Positions 47,565 to 57,402 are shown, counted from the first letter of the stretch. The stretch is 64,000 nucleotides of DNA from Paenibacillus phytorum (GCF_013141715.1 NZ_WHOA01000065.1:1-64000); one strand, 5' to 3'. A program made the numbers and translations. Notes: generated by a model from the sequence alone, not told the origin.

Positions 47565-47747
47565 GTTGTAAAAAGTGCAACAATTGCTGCCTAATTCTCG
47601 CCTCTCTCCCTTCGTTGTTGCATTATGTACAACAATTTGGTCCTCTATAGGCCATTTCGCAAGAAATGGGCTCGAAATGTTGTACAAACTGCAACTTCAA
47701 GTTGCGAAATAGCCTTTTGGCGTGTGAATTGTTGTAGAGAATACAAC
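47565..47747. repeat. Cluster of four 17-bp GTTGYA-n5-TRCAAC palindromes
   Basis: The motif occurs at 47565-47581, 47617-47633, 47679-47695 and 47731-47747, each with perfect 6-nt arms of the form GTTG(T/C)A ... T(G/A)CAAC around a 5-nt centre. The two pairs each span 69 bp and are offset by exactly 114 bp. Between and inside them lie CCATTTC-GCAA-GAAATGG (47652-47669) and GCAACTT-C-AAGTTGC (47691-47705). It is probably a repetitive extragenic palindromic element. Confidence 0.8.
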
Positions 47748-47842
47748 ATTGGTAACCACTATAGCCCATTTACCCTCTCGACTAAGGCCGGCGTAAGCTG
47801 GTTATTTTCTTAGAAGCGTGTCTTGACTTTTGTCGAGACAGC

Positions 47843-48631
47843 TTAAGATTTCCATATTTTCACCTTTTCCTTCATGTAGGTCGAGGGCAGGGTGCCAGTA
47901 CATTTTTTAAACACTTTGTTAAAATACGACTGCTCGCAATATCCGAGGAAATCGGAGATTTCTCCTACGTTCATCTGTGAGTTGGTCAACAGATCGCAGG
48001 CTGCGGCAATGCGGATTTGCTGGATGTAGTCAGTGACGGATTGTCCGGTAACCTGTTTGAAAATGGTGCTGACATAGTTAGGGGTTCGCGCCACGTGTTC
48101 AGCTAATTCGGTCACGGAGATGGTGCGGTGATAATGGTTAAGAATATAGGCTTGTAGCTCCATAACGATACTATAGGATTTGCCCTGCGTTGATTGAGAA
48201 TCGATTTCTTCGTTGATAACAGCAAGCATTTCAAGTAGGATGCTGTGACAGATTGTGTCTGAATAGGCGGATTTGCGCAGCCAGTGCTGGGTCAGCAGTG
48301 AAAACCTCTGCTTCATATAGTCAAAGTTAAAAGGTCTGGTTAAAGAACGTTTGGGCTCGAACAACATGGGAAGTCCATCCCCGTCACCACGATAATGAAA
48401 GTGAGCGACATACATGTCATGAGCTTCTTTGGTCGATTTCGACGCGCTGCGCCAAACCCCTTGGGGAACAAATATAAGATCGCCTTTTTGCATAGAAAAG
48501 GGTTGGTCTTCAACCGTGTAGAGAATGCTTCCACTTGTAATGAGTATTAAAATATGGTTGTTCGTCTTACTTTTTGGTACATGCCAGTTTGGCTCACAAT
48601 GCTCGAAATAGATAGCAACTGGTTCGATCAT
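47843..48631 (-). CDS. AraC-family regulator with cupin sensor domain
   Basis: A 262-residue regulator. The N-terminal cupin-like domain spans about residues 5-130 ([19 protein letters not shown] and [14 protein letters not shown]), and the C-terminal AraC helix-turn-helix pair about 160-258 ([20 protein letters not shown] and [19 protein letters not shown]). AAGGAG precedes the ATG. It is divergent from the locus D catabolic genes with 158 bp between, so it is their probable regulator, in addition to the two-component pair further downstream. Confidence 0.87.
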   Translation of the reverse strand: MIEPVAIYFEHCEPNWHVPKSKTNNHILILITSGSILYTVEDQPFSMQKGDLIFVPQGVWRSASKSTKEAHDMYVAHFHYRGDGDGLPMLFEPKRSLTRPFNFDYMKQRFSLLTQHWLRKSAYSDTICHSILLEMLAVINEEIDSQSTQGKSYSIVMELQAYILNHYHRTISVTELAEHVARTPNYVSTIFKQVTGQSVTDYIQQIRIAAACDLLTNSQMNVGEISDFLGYCEQSYFNKVFKKCTGTLPSTYMKEKVKIWKS

Positions 48632-48789
48632 AGAAGGCTCCTTTCGGCAAATTCTCCCGTCTCAGTTTAGGTGGGTGATTATATCTATATTGTAACCGAA
48701 ATCGTAGAATTATTTAAATAATTATTGTATTGTTCATTGTTTCAATAGACTGATTTTACTAAGCTTAAGAGGAAAACTTACCAGGGAGG

Positions 48790-50244
48790 ATGATGGGTGA
48801 AATGAGTAGTTTATTCAAAAAAACAAAAGCGCGTGTAGGCGTTATGACGGTTGGTCACGAGCCTTATTGGGCACAATTTCCGGGATTAAAAGAGGAGTTG
48901 GAGGGCTACGGCCGTGAATTTGAGGAAATGCTTCGCAAGAATGACGTCGAGGTGGTCTCGGCAGGCTTTGTCGATAGTGTAGATAAGTCCTTCGCCGCAT
49001 CGACTTATTTGAAAAGCCAAGATGTTGATTTCCTATTTTGCTTCTTGAGCACATATGTGACGTCTTCGACGGCTGCTACCCCGATCCTGAACTTGTCCGT
49101 TCCGACGGTACTTGTTGCTTTGCAGCCAAGAAAGCGTCTTGACTACCGCAATACAACGACGTATATGCAGTTAGTCAACGATAATATATGTTCACTCCCT
49201 GAAATAGGCGGTGTGCTTGTGCGAGCAGGAAAGCCTGCCGCAGGGATGATCGTAGGAACGCTCTATGATGATGAACGTGCGATGAAGGAATTGCAAGGCT
49301 GGTGCCAAGTCGCCAATACGCGCAGAGCATTCAAATATGCAAAAATCGGTTATATGGGGCATACCTACGAGGGAATGTATGATATGAACTCCGATCCGAC
49401 GGCTTTTACGGCTTCCTTTGGCTCCCATGTGCAAATGCTGGAGATGTGCGATTTAGCCAAGCTGGTAAATGGGGCAACACCTAAGGAAACGGCCGACAAA
49501 CAGGATGAAATTAAAAGCGTTTTCAAAATATCCGATCCATTTATCGATCCGGTGACAAGACCGATCAAGCAGGAAGATCTGGAATGGTCAGCGAAAGTGG
49601 CAGTCGGGCTGGATAAGCTGATATTGGAATTTGGGTTAACTGGCTTGGCCTATTATTACCGGGGGCTCGACAATAATGAATATGAACGAATCGGATCGAA
49701 TATGGTGCTCGGCAACTCACTGTTGACGGGTAAAGGGGTTCCGCTTGCCGGAGAAGCCGATTTGAAAACGTGCGCAGCGATGTTAATCATGGATCGTCTT
49801 GATGCAGGGGGCTCGTTCGCGGAGCTGCATCCATGCGACTTCGTCGATGATATCGTGCTGGTCGGACATGACGGACCGCACAACATCAAGATTAGCGACG
49901 GGCAGCCGGTCATTCGCGGATTGGATCTGTTTCATGGCAAAAGCGGTTCGGGAATCGGCGTCGAATTCAGCATCAAATCAGGCCCTGTTACTTTGCTCAG
50001 CATTTCACAAACCGCTGACGGCAAATTCAAAATGATCGCCACGGAAGGTGAATCCATCAAAGGGGAAATTCCGCAGACAGGAAACACGAATACTCGCTGT
50101 AAATTTAATTACAGTGTTGCAGAATTCGTGGAAAGATGGTGTTCGGCTGGTCCTACGCATCACTTTGCACTCGGAGTGGGGCATGTGAGTTCGAAGATCC
50201 GTAATGTCGCCAAAGTACTAGGCATTGAGGTGGAAATCGTATGA
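48790..50244 (+). CDS. L-arabinose/L-fucose isomerase-family protein
   Basis: About 484 residues, cytoplasmic. The N-terminal region (RVGVMTVGHEPYWAQFPGL) and the middle domain with KIGYMGHTYEGMYDMNSDP match the arabinose/fucose isomerase superfamily fold, whose members convert aldoses to ketoses with a divalent metal. A carboxy-terminal domain with EFVERWCSAGPTHHFALGVG supplies the usual terminal His. Start choice is uncertain: ATGs at 48790, 48793 and 48802 all lie close to GGGAGG (48784-48789). The stop codon overlaps the next start as ATGA, so the two proteins are translationally coupled. The exact sugar is unknown. Confidence 0.8.
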   Translation: MMGEMSSLFKKTKARVGVMTVGHEPYWAQFPGLKEELEGYGREFEEMLRKNDVEVVSAGFVDSVDKSFAASTYLKSQDVDFLFCFLSTYVTSSTAATPILNLSVPTVLVALQPRKRLDYRNTTTYMQLVNDNICSLPEIGGVLVRAGKPAAGMIVGTLYDDERAMKELQGWCQVANTRRAFKYAKIGYMGHTYEGMYDMNSDPTAFTASFGSHVQMLEMCDLAKLVNGATPKETADKQDEIKSVFKISDPFIDPVTRPIKQEDLEWSAKVAVGLDKLILEFGLTGLAYYYRGLDNNEYERIGSNMVLGNSLLTGKGVPLAGEADLKTCAAMLIMDRLDAGGSFAELHPCDFVDDIVLVGHDGPHNIKISDGQPVIRGLDLFHGKSGSGIGVEFSIKSGPVTLLSISQTADGKFKMIATEGESIKGEIPQTGNTNTRCKFNYSVAEFVERWCSAGPTHHFALGVGHVSSKIRNVAKVLGIEVEIV

Positions 50245-50270
50245 GTATGAGTATGAGTATGAGTATGAGT
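50241..50270 (+). repeat. Five tandem ATGAGT hexamers at a gene start
   Basis: The unit ATGAGT occurs five times in a row, encoding (Met-Ser)5. Each unit supplies an in-frame ATG. Hexamer gain or loss would keep the frame and only vary the N-terminal length and the distance from the upstream ribosome site. Confidence 0.9.
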
Positions 50271-52739
50271 ATACCAGTTAACCCAAAACGCACCTTGCAA
50301 AGAGTCACATTGGAAATGAGCCTAAAGCCATTCAAAAGTATGGCGCCTGAGGACATCGAAGCCGTGTGTGCGGAAGCTATTCGGCAGTGGCTTCCACTCA
50401 TCGGCATGGCAGAAAGTTGTTCCATGCTGCTTTGGGTCGCTGACGGAAGCGAGATCCTAGTCTGGGACGGCGATTTGCAGCGTGAGATCGAATGGGCACG
50501 CTACATTGGATTCGCGAATGAGGAGTACTTCGGCCACATCAAGGATGATAAAGACCCGCGAATCGCTAGACCATACATCAGCGAACCAGCGCGAATCACC
50601 TACGGTGATTTGCAATTCATTATCGCATCCTTTAAAAAAGTTGCAGCTGAGCGTTACGGTATTCGCATGGAGGTTGGAGCCACCTTTGACGCAGGACCGG
50701 AGTTTGCCTACTCAGATTTCAAATACAAGCTGCACCCGGAAATCAATCGCGCCGAAGTAAACGGGCAATTCATCTCGCTGAAGGCGGACTATACGGTCGT
50801 ATGTGGTTGGTCGAAGCTGAAAGCGGATAACGCCTCTTATGCGTCGTACCCTGACGGTATTCCCAATGACACAGCGTTTGGAGAGTTTCTGGGGCGGCAG
50901 TGTGCAAGCTTTTTACCGACACTAGGCTTTGATTATATTTGGTTTTCCAATGGATTCGCGCTGTCGTACTTTCCCTGGACGTATCTGGGGGCCAATTACG
51001 ATGGCACGCAGCTTGCTTTGGCGGACTATGAAGAGCTGTCGTCGAAGATGCTGTCGTTCTGGGAACTATTCAAGCAGGAATGCCCGAATTACCGGACTGA
51101 AATACGCGGGACGAACTACGGAACGGGCATGGATCTGGCCAAGGACTGCATTCCTTTGCTTGAACTTTATGAGAGAAATTATATCGAATTTCCACCACCG
51201 AACTCACCGTGGGGAGCCCTTAACTACGATTTCGGCCTAGAGTTGACAGGTTACATGTCGCGCATTGCAGTGCTGCCGGGAGAGACTTACCCGTACCGCT
51301 TCTATGCCAATGACCCTTGGTTCTGGCAAAATCCGTGGTGGGATCTGTACGACCGAGAGCCGCATGACATTTATTGTCCGCTCTCTGTTGCTCGTGTTAA
51401 CACTAATGGAGAGTTGGAGAGCCCACGTGTCGTGGAAATTTTGACCATTGATACGGAAAAAGGCGTGCTAGATGAAAATGTACCGATGGAGGTTATTCCT
51501 CATATCAAGAAGGCCTTCAAGGACGCGCCCGATCAGCCGGGGATTCTAACTTGGTTGTATCCGTTTCGAGAGCTGCATGAAGCGATGGCTGAATCGGGCG
51601 AGCATTCGACCGACGTTTTCTTCAATGATTGGTTTGTGCGTAATGCGATTAACCAAGGGCTGCCGCTTAATACGGTTCTAAGCACCGATGACTTTTTCGC
51701 CATGCAGGACGATGCCATCCATAAGCTTCAAGATACGATTTTGTTTACATCCGCCTTTTGGATAAAAGGGGAGAAAGCGCAGCGAATCGTCGAATATATC
51801 CGTCAGGGAGGAAAGATACTCATCTACGGCACTGTCGAAGATCCGGCTCTACGCCAACTGATGAATCTCAGATCCGAGAATGCGCTTGAAGGTACTTTCT
51901 CTGTAAACTTGTCATTGCCGGAAGATACGATCACGAGTGTTGAACAACAGAGGGAAAATGGGACTCATCTGATTGATCACAGCTCGCACATCTCTGGCGG
52001 TGGTTTAAGTGAGGTAGTGGATGATGCAGCCGATCCTTTTACGCAAGTACATGCAACAGTGAAGCAGGATGGGCTAGAACGTACGTTCACGCTCTCTAGA
52101 GCGTTGCCTGAATGGAACGGAGGAAAGGTTGGTTGGGTACGCGGATCGCTGCCGTTTCAATCGGCCGGAGTGACGCATCTGCCAGTGCGGCAGGAGAAGG
52201 AGTTCATGGATAGCTCAGTTATCGTGCGTTATTTGCTGCAACAATTCGATTATTCCTTCTTACAAACAAAGGATGAGGAAGATGCTCATCATGCGCTATT
52301 TTTCATCGCCAGACACGACAACGGGTTCATACTTACCGGCTGCAAACAGGACACATCCGTAACGCTGCAGCTTCGCTTTCCAGATGGTGCTCCAGTCATC
52401 ATTGGACAATCAGCCATTATTGGGGAAGGAATGGCTACTTATGCGCTTGATCGAACGTTTCATGACGATTGCCGAGTTTTTGTTAATCAAAAACAATCGT
52501 CCCGCATTACGTCCAGAGAAAATCAGCCGTTTCCAACATCGAAGAAACGAACTGTCCGTAATATTAGCGTTTACAATCTAATTGAGGCAGACGTGACCAT
52601 TTACCCGCCAATTGCAGCGCTGCAGGCAGGCATTGTCGAAGTGAAGAACGGTGAACAATATTTGGATTTATCAGGTAAAATAGTAGGAAATCGACTACTC
52701 TTGTCTAAGATTAGCGGTACAATTGATATATCATGGTAA
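50241..52739 (+). CDS. Unrecognised 832-aa protein, possible glycosidase-like enzyme
   Basis: I could not place this in a named family. It has no signal peptide or membrane segment, so it is cytoplasmic. After the (Met-Ser)5 start it shows TLEMSLKPFKSM, a mixed alpha/beta N-terminal half (about 15-430) with many aromatic and acidic motifs (GATFDAGPEFAYSDF, RGTNYGTGMDL, YANDPWFWQNPWWDLYDREP), consistent with a TIM-barrel hydrolase. Then comes a segment with GGKILIYGTVEDP (about 515-530) resembling a glutamine-amidotransferase-like or beta-galactosidase trimerisation-type domain, and a C-terminal beta-rich region. The ATGA overlap with the isomerase-like gene suggests sequential or complexed action. 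Candidate novel glycoside-active enzyme. Confidence 0.65.
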   Translation: MSMSMSMSMSIPVNPKRTLQRVTLEMSLKPFKSMAPEDIEAVCAEAIRQWLPLIGMAESCSMLLWVADGSEILVWDGDLQREIEWARYIGFANEEYFGHIKDDKDPRIARPYISEPARITYGDLQFIIASFKKVAAERYGIRMEVGATFDAGPEFAYSDFKYKLHPEINRAEVNGQFISLKADYTVVCGWSKLKADNASYASYPDGIPNDTAFGEFLGRQCASFLPTLGFDYIWFSNGFALSYFPWTYLGANYDGTQLALADYEELSSKMLSFWELFKQECPNYRTEIRGTNYGTGMDLAKDCIPLLELYERNYIEFPPPNSPWGALNYDFGLELTGYMSRIAVLPGETYPYRFYANDPWFWQNPWWDLYDREPHDIYCPLSVARVNTNGELESPRVVEILTIDTEKGVLDENVPMEVIPHIKKAFKDAPDQPGILTWLYPFRELHEAMAESGEHSTDVFFNDWFVRNAINQGLPLNTVLSTDDFFAMQDDAIHKLQDTILFTSAFWIKGEKAQRIVEYIRQGGKILIYGTVEDPALRQLMNLRSENALEGTFSVNLSLPEDTITSVEQQRENGTHLIDHSSHISGGGLSEVVDDAADPFTQVHATVKQDGLERTFTLSRALPEWNGGKVGWVRGSLPFQSAGVTHLPVRQEKEFMDSSVIVRYLLQQFDYSFLQTKDEEDAHHALFFIARHDNGFILTGCKQDTSVTLQLRFPDGAPVIIGQSAIIGEGMATYALDRTFHDDCRVFVNQKQSSRITSRENQPFPTSKKRTVRNISVYNLIEADVTIYPPIAALQAGIVEVKNGEQYLDLSGKIVGNRLLLSKISGTIDISW

Positions 52740-52764
52740 AGGTCATCTTCTAGGGAGAGAAAAT

Positions 52765-53760
52765 ATGAATATTCGTAATCAGGTAAGTGAATCGATTGTT
52801 ATGATGGCTACAGAACCACATAAGCTGCGTTTCCGTTCACTGGTGAGAGAAAGCCTACGCTTGCGCAGCAAAGCATCTTCCGAATATCCGGATCAAGTAC
52901 TGTACTCGGAAGGAACAGACTACATCGTCGATTATGAAAGCGGCACGATAAAGCGTACGGCAGCCAGCTCCATCCCGGATTGGAGCAAGCATCCGACTTA
53001 CGGGAAATCGGACTTTAATCATAGCGATTACCCTGATATCACGAATCAGACGTACATCCTTTATGCTGATTATGAATATTTCGATCCGACTGCGGCCTCA
53101 GACGTCGCAGTCGGATCAGAAGCGCTATCACGGATTCTCGCAAAGCTGGCAAACAGTGAGCCAGTCACCTACGTCGTGTTCGGCGATAGTATTAGTACAG
53201 GCGCGGAAGTAAGCGAGGAAGCTAATAAATTTCACAACAGATTCGCAGAAACGCTCAGAAGGCGCTTCCCCGGGGCGGCTATCGATGTGCGAATGAAAGC
53301 CATCGGCGGAGAAAGCAGTGAGGGAGGGCTAAAGCGGCTGCAAGATGATGTCATCGCGCAAGCACCTGATTTGGTAACGATTGGTTACGGGATGAATGAC
53401 CAAAATAAACAAGCAAATGGAACGAATGCGATTTCCCCCGCGCAATTTGAACGGAATATAGCAACAATGATCGAAGCAGTTCAAAAGCATACGGAAGCAG
53501 ATATCGTTCTCATCACCCCCTGCCTTCCGAATCCGTTATGGACATATGCCAGCCCGAATGTGACTGACTACGCCGATAAGCTGCGAGAGCTGGGCTTCAA
53601 ATATCGGGTCGGGGTCGCTGATCTTCAGCGGATATGGCTTGACGAGCTTACTGCGGGTAAAACACACGAAAGCTTATTAATCAATAATGTGAACCATCCG
53701 AATGATTATGGTCACAGCTTATATGCACAGGCATTAAATAGTCTTCTAAGTTCAAATTGA
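52765..53760 (+). CDS. SGNH/GDSL-family hydrolase
   Basis: About 331 residues, cytoplasmic. A 100-residue N-terminal segment precedes the SGNH domain. Block I is YVVFGDSISTGAEVS (nucleophile Ser in GDS), block III is TIGYGMNDQN, and block V is NNVNHPNDYGH (catalytic Asp/His region). Likely an acetyl- or other acyl-esterase on an imported sugar. The ATG at 52765 has AGGGAGAG upstream; the longer frame from 52723 overlaps the previous gene and has no ribosome site. Confidence 0.83.
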   Translation: MNIRNQVSESIVMMATEPHKLRFRSLVRESLRLRSKASSEYPDQVLYSEGTDYIVDYESGTIKRTAASSIPDWSKHPTYGKSDFNHSDYPDITNQTYILYADYEYFDPTAASDVAVGSEALSRILAKLANSEPVTYVVFGDSISTGAEVSEEANKFHNRFAETLRRRFPGAAIDVRMKAIGGESSEGGLKRLQDDVIAQAPDLVTIGYGMNDQNKQANGTNAISPAQFERNIATMIEAVQKHTEADIVLITPCLPNPLWTYASPNVTDYADKLRELGFKYRVGVADLQRIWLDELTAGKTHESLLINNVNHPNDYGHSLYAQALNSLLSSN

Positions 53761-53779
53761 TAAGTGGGTGGTTGATCGC

Positions 53780-55588
53780 ATGGTCATACAGTGGAGGAAA
53801 TGGCGGTTTTCGATATTTACTAAGCTTGTCCTGGCTTTCTTAATTGTGATTTCGCCGCTGTATGCGCTTGGAACCCGGATCAACGAATGGGGAGCGGATA
53901 TCGTCAAGAATGAAATTTCCAAATCGCTGCAGTCTCAAGTTCAATTTTACCGAACCTTATTGGAGAATGAGATTGATAGAATGGTAAGTTTGCAGCGAGA
54001 GTATGTGAATGACGATGATTTGCTTGCTTTAAGTCTAACCGAGGACAGCATGTCAACCTATCAGCGCATAGAAGCGATGAAGAGGTTTCAGCGCAAACTC
54101 GAGCTCATGAAGCAATCAAGCATATACGTGGAGCGGGCTAGTGCCTATATTCCTCTCATTTCGCGTATAGTTGCTACGGACGATTTATCCGGTGACCTGC
54201 CGCAAGAGGAGTTAGAGAAATTAAAGCAAAGCGTGCTTCAATCTAAATCGCTCATTGTCCAATCGAATAATAAGCTATTCATCCGTGAGCACTATCCGAA
54301 CCCGCTGATATCAAGTACTCGTAATCCCATATTTGTGCTGGAGCAGGAAATTTCGATCCCAGCTTTGAAACGCTATTTGCAGCAGCTCTCTGGCTATGAT
54401 CAGGGGGGTGCTGCTTTGATGCTTCCAGAATTAACGGTCGTGAATACGAATAATACAGAAGTACCGACTTTAATTAGAAATAAAATTGAACAGCAGATCG
54501 CTCTTTCGGAGGCTAATCTGGGATCATCAGGAGCGTTGAAGGAACAAAAAGCGCAAACGTTATCGATCCGTATTGAGAAAGAAAGCTATCTGACCGTTTT
54601 CGCCTATTTGCCAAAATTGGAAGCGACGTTACTTGTCTATGTGCCTGAAAGTGAAGTTATGGGCCCTCTAGAGAAATACCGGAGCTACCTGTGGATGATT
54701 TCCTTTGTCGCATTGATTGTGATTTTGTTGTTCGCCTACTGGATATTTCGCATCATACACCGCCCACTTACGAAACTGGTACGCGCATTCCACAAGGTGG
54801 AATCAGGCAATATGCAGATTATGCTGCAGCATAGCAGCAACGATGAATTTAGCTATTTATATGAACGATTCAATTTCATGGTAGCGTATTTGAACAAGTT
54901 AATTTATGAGGTATACGAGCAGAAGATACATGCTCAACAATCCGAGCTGAAGCAGCTGCAATCGCAAATCAATCCTCATTTCCTATATAACAGCTTTTAT
55001 TTGCTGTATCGTATGACGAAGGCTCACGACTTTGACAATGCGACGCAATTCACGAAGTATTTGGGTGATTATTTTCAATACATTACACGCAGTGGAAGTG
55101 AGAATGCAGCACTTGAACAGGAATTCAATCATGTACGTGCTTATGCGGAGATTCAATCCATCCGTTTTTCCAATCGTATCCAATTTATATTCGACGAGAT
55201 TCCTGAAGTGTGCAAGCAGGTAATCGTACCGCGGTTAATCCTCCAGCCGATTGTTGAAAATGCCTATCAGCACGGTTTTGAGGGAGCCTTATCCGACAGG
55301 CTTCTGCGCATTAGCGTAGAGCTTGATCATTCCATGGATGGCACGGAGCTCTTGCTCATTCATATCGAAGACAATGGTAAAGGATTAACGGAGCACGAAC
55401 TGAATCAATGGAAGATAAGACTTCTAGAGCAGGACAATCCGGAGGAAGTAACCGGCATGCTGAATGTGCACAGACGACTGCGGCTAAAATACGGCACAAT
55501 CGCCGGTATCGTATTAACACCGATTGAAGCAGGAGGGCTAAGGGTTACCATCAAGCTGCCCATCCATATACCGCCTATTAAAACCTGA
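53780..55588 (+). CDS. Sensor histidine kinase (YesM-like)
   Basis: About 602 residues. A membrane helix lies at about residues 12-31, an extracellular sensor domain at about 32-300, and a second helix at about 308-330. HAMP follows, then a His_kinase domain with His400 in SQINPHFLYNSFYLLYR and HATPase_c with QPIVENAYQHGF and IEDNGKGL. The ATG at 53780 with GGGTGG eight bases upstream is preferred to the GTG at 53768. It is followed 13 bases later by its response regulator. Confidence 0.87.
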   Translation: MVIQWRKWRFSIFTKLVLAFLIVISPLYALGTRINEWGADIVKNEISKSLQSQVQFYRTLLENEIDRMVSLQREYVNDDDLLALSLTEDSMSTYQRIEAMKRFQRKLELMKQSSIYVERASAYIPLISRIVATDDLSGDLPQEELEKLKQSVLQSKSLIVQSNNKLFIREHYPNPLISSTRNPIFVLEQEISIPALKRYLQQLSGYDQGGAALMLPELTVVNTNNTEVPTLIRNKIEQQIALSEANLGSSGALKEQKAQTLSIRIEKESYLTVFAYLPKLEATLLVYVPESEVMGPLEKYRSYLWMISFVALIVILLFAYWIFRIIHRPLTKLVRAFHKVESGNMQIMLQHSSNDEFSYLYERFNFMVAYLNKLIYEVYEQKIHAQQSELKQLQSQINPHFLYNSFYLLYRMTKAHDFDNATQFTKYLGDYFQYITRSGSENAALEQEFNHVRAYAEIQSIRFSNRIQFIFDEIPEVCKQVIVPRLILQPIVENAYQHGFEGALSDRLLRISVELDHSMDGTELLLIHIEDNGKGLTEHELNQWKIRLLEQDNPEEVTGMLNVHRRLRLKYGTIAGIVLTPIEAGGLRVTIKLPIHIPPIKT

Positions 55589-55601
55589 GGAGGCAAGTAC
55601 G

Positions 55602-57278
55602 ATGATCCATATGATGATTGTGGATGATGAACCGATTGCCGTTAATTATTTGCTGGAAACGCTGCAAGAGCTGGAGCATCTTGATCTAGAGCTATCCAAA
55701 GCATACTCCGGTTATGAAGCGCTAGAGAAACTAGGTGATCGTAAAGTCGATATTTTACTGACAGATATTCGAATGCCGGGTATGACAGGGATGGAGCTTG
55801 CAGATCAAATATTAAAGCGTTGGCCCCGGTGCAAGGCCATATTTCTGACGGGTTATGATGATTTTGCCTATGCACAGTCAGCGATACGCAAAGGCGGCGT
55901 GGATTATGTATTGAAAACAGAAGGCGATGAGGCCATTGTTCGAGCCATTGAAAAGGCGATTGCCGATATTCGGCTGGAAATTAATGAGGAACATATTTTA
56001 CAAAAAGCGAAGCAGCAGATTCATTTGGCGCTGCCCTCGCTGCGACGCGAATATTTAGTTGAATTTTTGCAAAATGAAGTGGATTCTCTCGCTAACCGCA
56101 AAAAGCGATTTGCCAATCTGGCGATTGATTTGGATCCCGAGCTTCCCATCATGACGGCTGTCGGCAGAATCGACGAATGGGGTGCTTTTGCTCTGCCCTC
56201 AGAGAAACCGCTGCTATTTTATTCGATCCAAAATATCGCCGAAGAATATTTGTCCTCATCTGTACGGTTTGTTGCGATTCAAGATGACCGTTCCCGGTTC
56301 ATTTGGTTCATTCAGCCGAAGGACGGAGAGGACTGGACAACGACAACGCATAGGCTCGGTGACAGCGCGGAGCTTGTCCAGTCATCATGTAAACGCCTTC
56401 TGAAGGTGCCTATTTCATTGGCACTTGAAGCTGATCCATGTCCTTGGGAACATGTTTCGGAGCGGGTTGAAACGCTCAAGCTGCAGCTTGGGCTTGGCAT
56501 CGGTCGGGGGAAGGAAATGCTGATTACCGGACAGCAAACAGATCCTGCGCAGGGGGAGCATAGATCGAGCCGGATCTTTTTTGCTGAAAATGATATGAGG
56601 TCCAAGGTCCGTAAGCTCGATCTGCTTGAAACGTACATGGACAACGGAGAAAAAGAGCCATTCACACAATTGTTTATGGCGTTATTCCAAATAGATGAGA
56701 TGCTTTTATCAGGAAGCGAGGGGAAGTTTCTAGCGATGGAGCTATTTTCCCATCTGTCGGCTTTCTTTCTCTCCTATTTAAACAGACGTCGGCTGTTCGC
56801 GCAGCTCGGAGCTTCTATTGATCCGGAGCCATTGCTCGAGTTAAGCAAGCATGCTTCCTGGCACGAGGCGATCCGCTATTTCCGAGAACTGGGCGAAACG
56901 CTGGCAGATTTCAATGGAAGAAAGCAAGTCGAGCGGACCAATGATATTATCGGCCGAATCCATCATTATATCCATGAGTTTTTACATGAAGACTTATCTC
57001 TAACGAAGCTCTCTGAGTTGGTTTATCTGAGTTCCCCTTATTTGTCTCGGCTCTATAAGCAGATGACCGGCAAAGGGGTTCTGGACTATATCACGGAAGT
57101 ACGGATCAACAAGGCAAAGCTTTTGCTCAAAACCGGAGATCGCAAAATTAACGAAATCGCCACCGAGATCGGCTTGGAATCGGCTCACTATTTCACTCGT
57201 TTATTCAAAAAAGTGACCGGATATACGCCACTCGAGTATAGAGATTCGGCAAAAGCCATGGACGAAACAAACCGCTGA
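55602..57278 (+). CDS. AraC-type two-component response regulator (YesN-like)
   Basis: A 558-residue protein. The receiver domain has MIVDDEP, phosphoacceptor Asp55 in ILLTDIRMPGM, and VDYVLKTEG, where Thr replaces the usual Pro after the conserved Lys. A central region of unknown role precedes the C-terminal AraC helix-turn-helix pair (about 450-550; DLSLTKLSELVYLSSPYLS and HYFTRLFKKVTGYTPLEYR). GAGGAGG precedes the ATG. It is expected to activate the transporter genes starting 125 bp downstream. Confidence 0.87.
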   Translation: MIHMMIVDDEPIAVNYLLETLQELEHLDLELSKAYSGYEALEKLGDRKVDILLTDIRMPGMTGMELADQILKRWPRCKAIFLTGYDDFAYAQSAIRKGGVDYVLKTEGDEAIVRAIEKAIADIRLEINEEHILQKAKQQIHLALPSLRREYLVEFLQNEVDSLANRKKRFANLAIDLDPELPIMTAVGRIDEWGAFALPSEKPLLFYSIQNIAEEYLSSSVRFVAIQDDRSRFIWFIQPKDGEDWTTTTHRLGDSAELVQSSCKRLLKVPISLALEADPCPWEHVSERVETLKLQLGLGIGRGKEMLITGQQTDPAQGEHRSSRIFFAENDMRSKVRKLDLLETYMDNGEKEPFTQLFMALFQIDEMLLSGSEGKFLAMELFSHLSAFFLSYLNRRRLFAQLGASIDPEPLLELSKHASWHEAIRYFRELGETLADFNGRKQVERTNDIIGRIHHYIHEFLHEDLSLTKLSELVYLSSPYLSRLYKQMTGKGVLDYITEVRINKAKLLLKTGDRKINEIATEIGLESAHYFTRLFKKVTGYTPLEYRDSAKAMDETNR

Positions 57279-57354
57279 TCAAACGTATTATGAACTCGTT
57301 AATATAAGTCCATCATCGCAAGAAAGTCCCATTTCGATCGCAGAAGCCTCATTT

Positions 57355-57360
57355 TATAAT
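57355..57360 (+). promoter_or_regulatory. Possible -10 box upstream of binding-protein gene
   Basis: A perfect TATAAT occurs 43 bp before the start codon of the binding-protein gene. The -35 region (about 57332-57338, TTCGAT) is poor, consistent with a promoter that needs the AraC-type activator encoded just upstream. Confidence 0.45.
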
Positions 57361-57402
57361 AAAGGTGTAAGGAAAATCGTACATTAGCGAGGGGACAAAG
57401 CA

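Larger units (their letters stand above)
47429..47842. other. Intergenic region: terminator and palindrome cluster
   Basis: After the isomerase terminator comes about 280 bp without coding signals. It includes four 17-bp palindromic GTTGYA-n5-TRCAAC motifs and further hairpins (see the repeat entry). The downstream genes are convergent (the AraC gene on the minus strand ends at 47843), so no promoter is needed here. Confidence 0.7.

Noticed and set aside
47565-47747. CRISPR array
   Set aside because: The four repeats are 17 bp palindromes with unequal spacers (35, 45 and 35 bp), they vary in sequence, and no cas gene is nearby.
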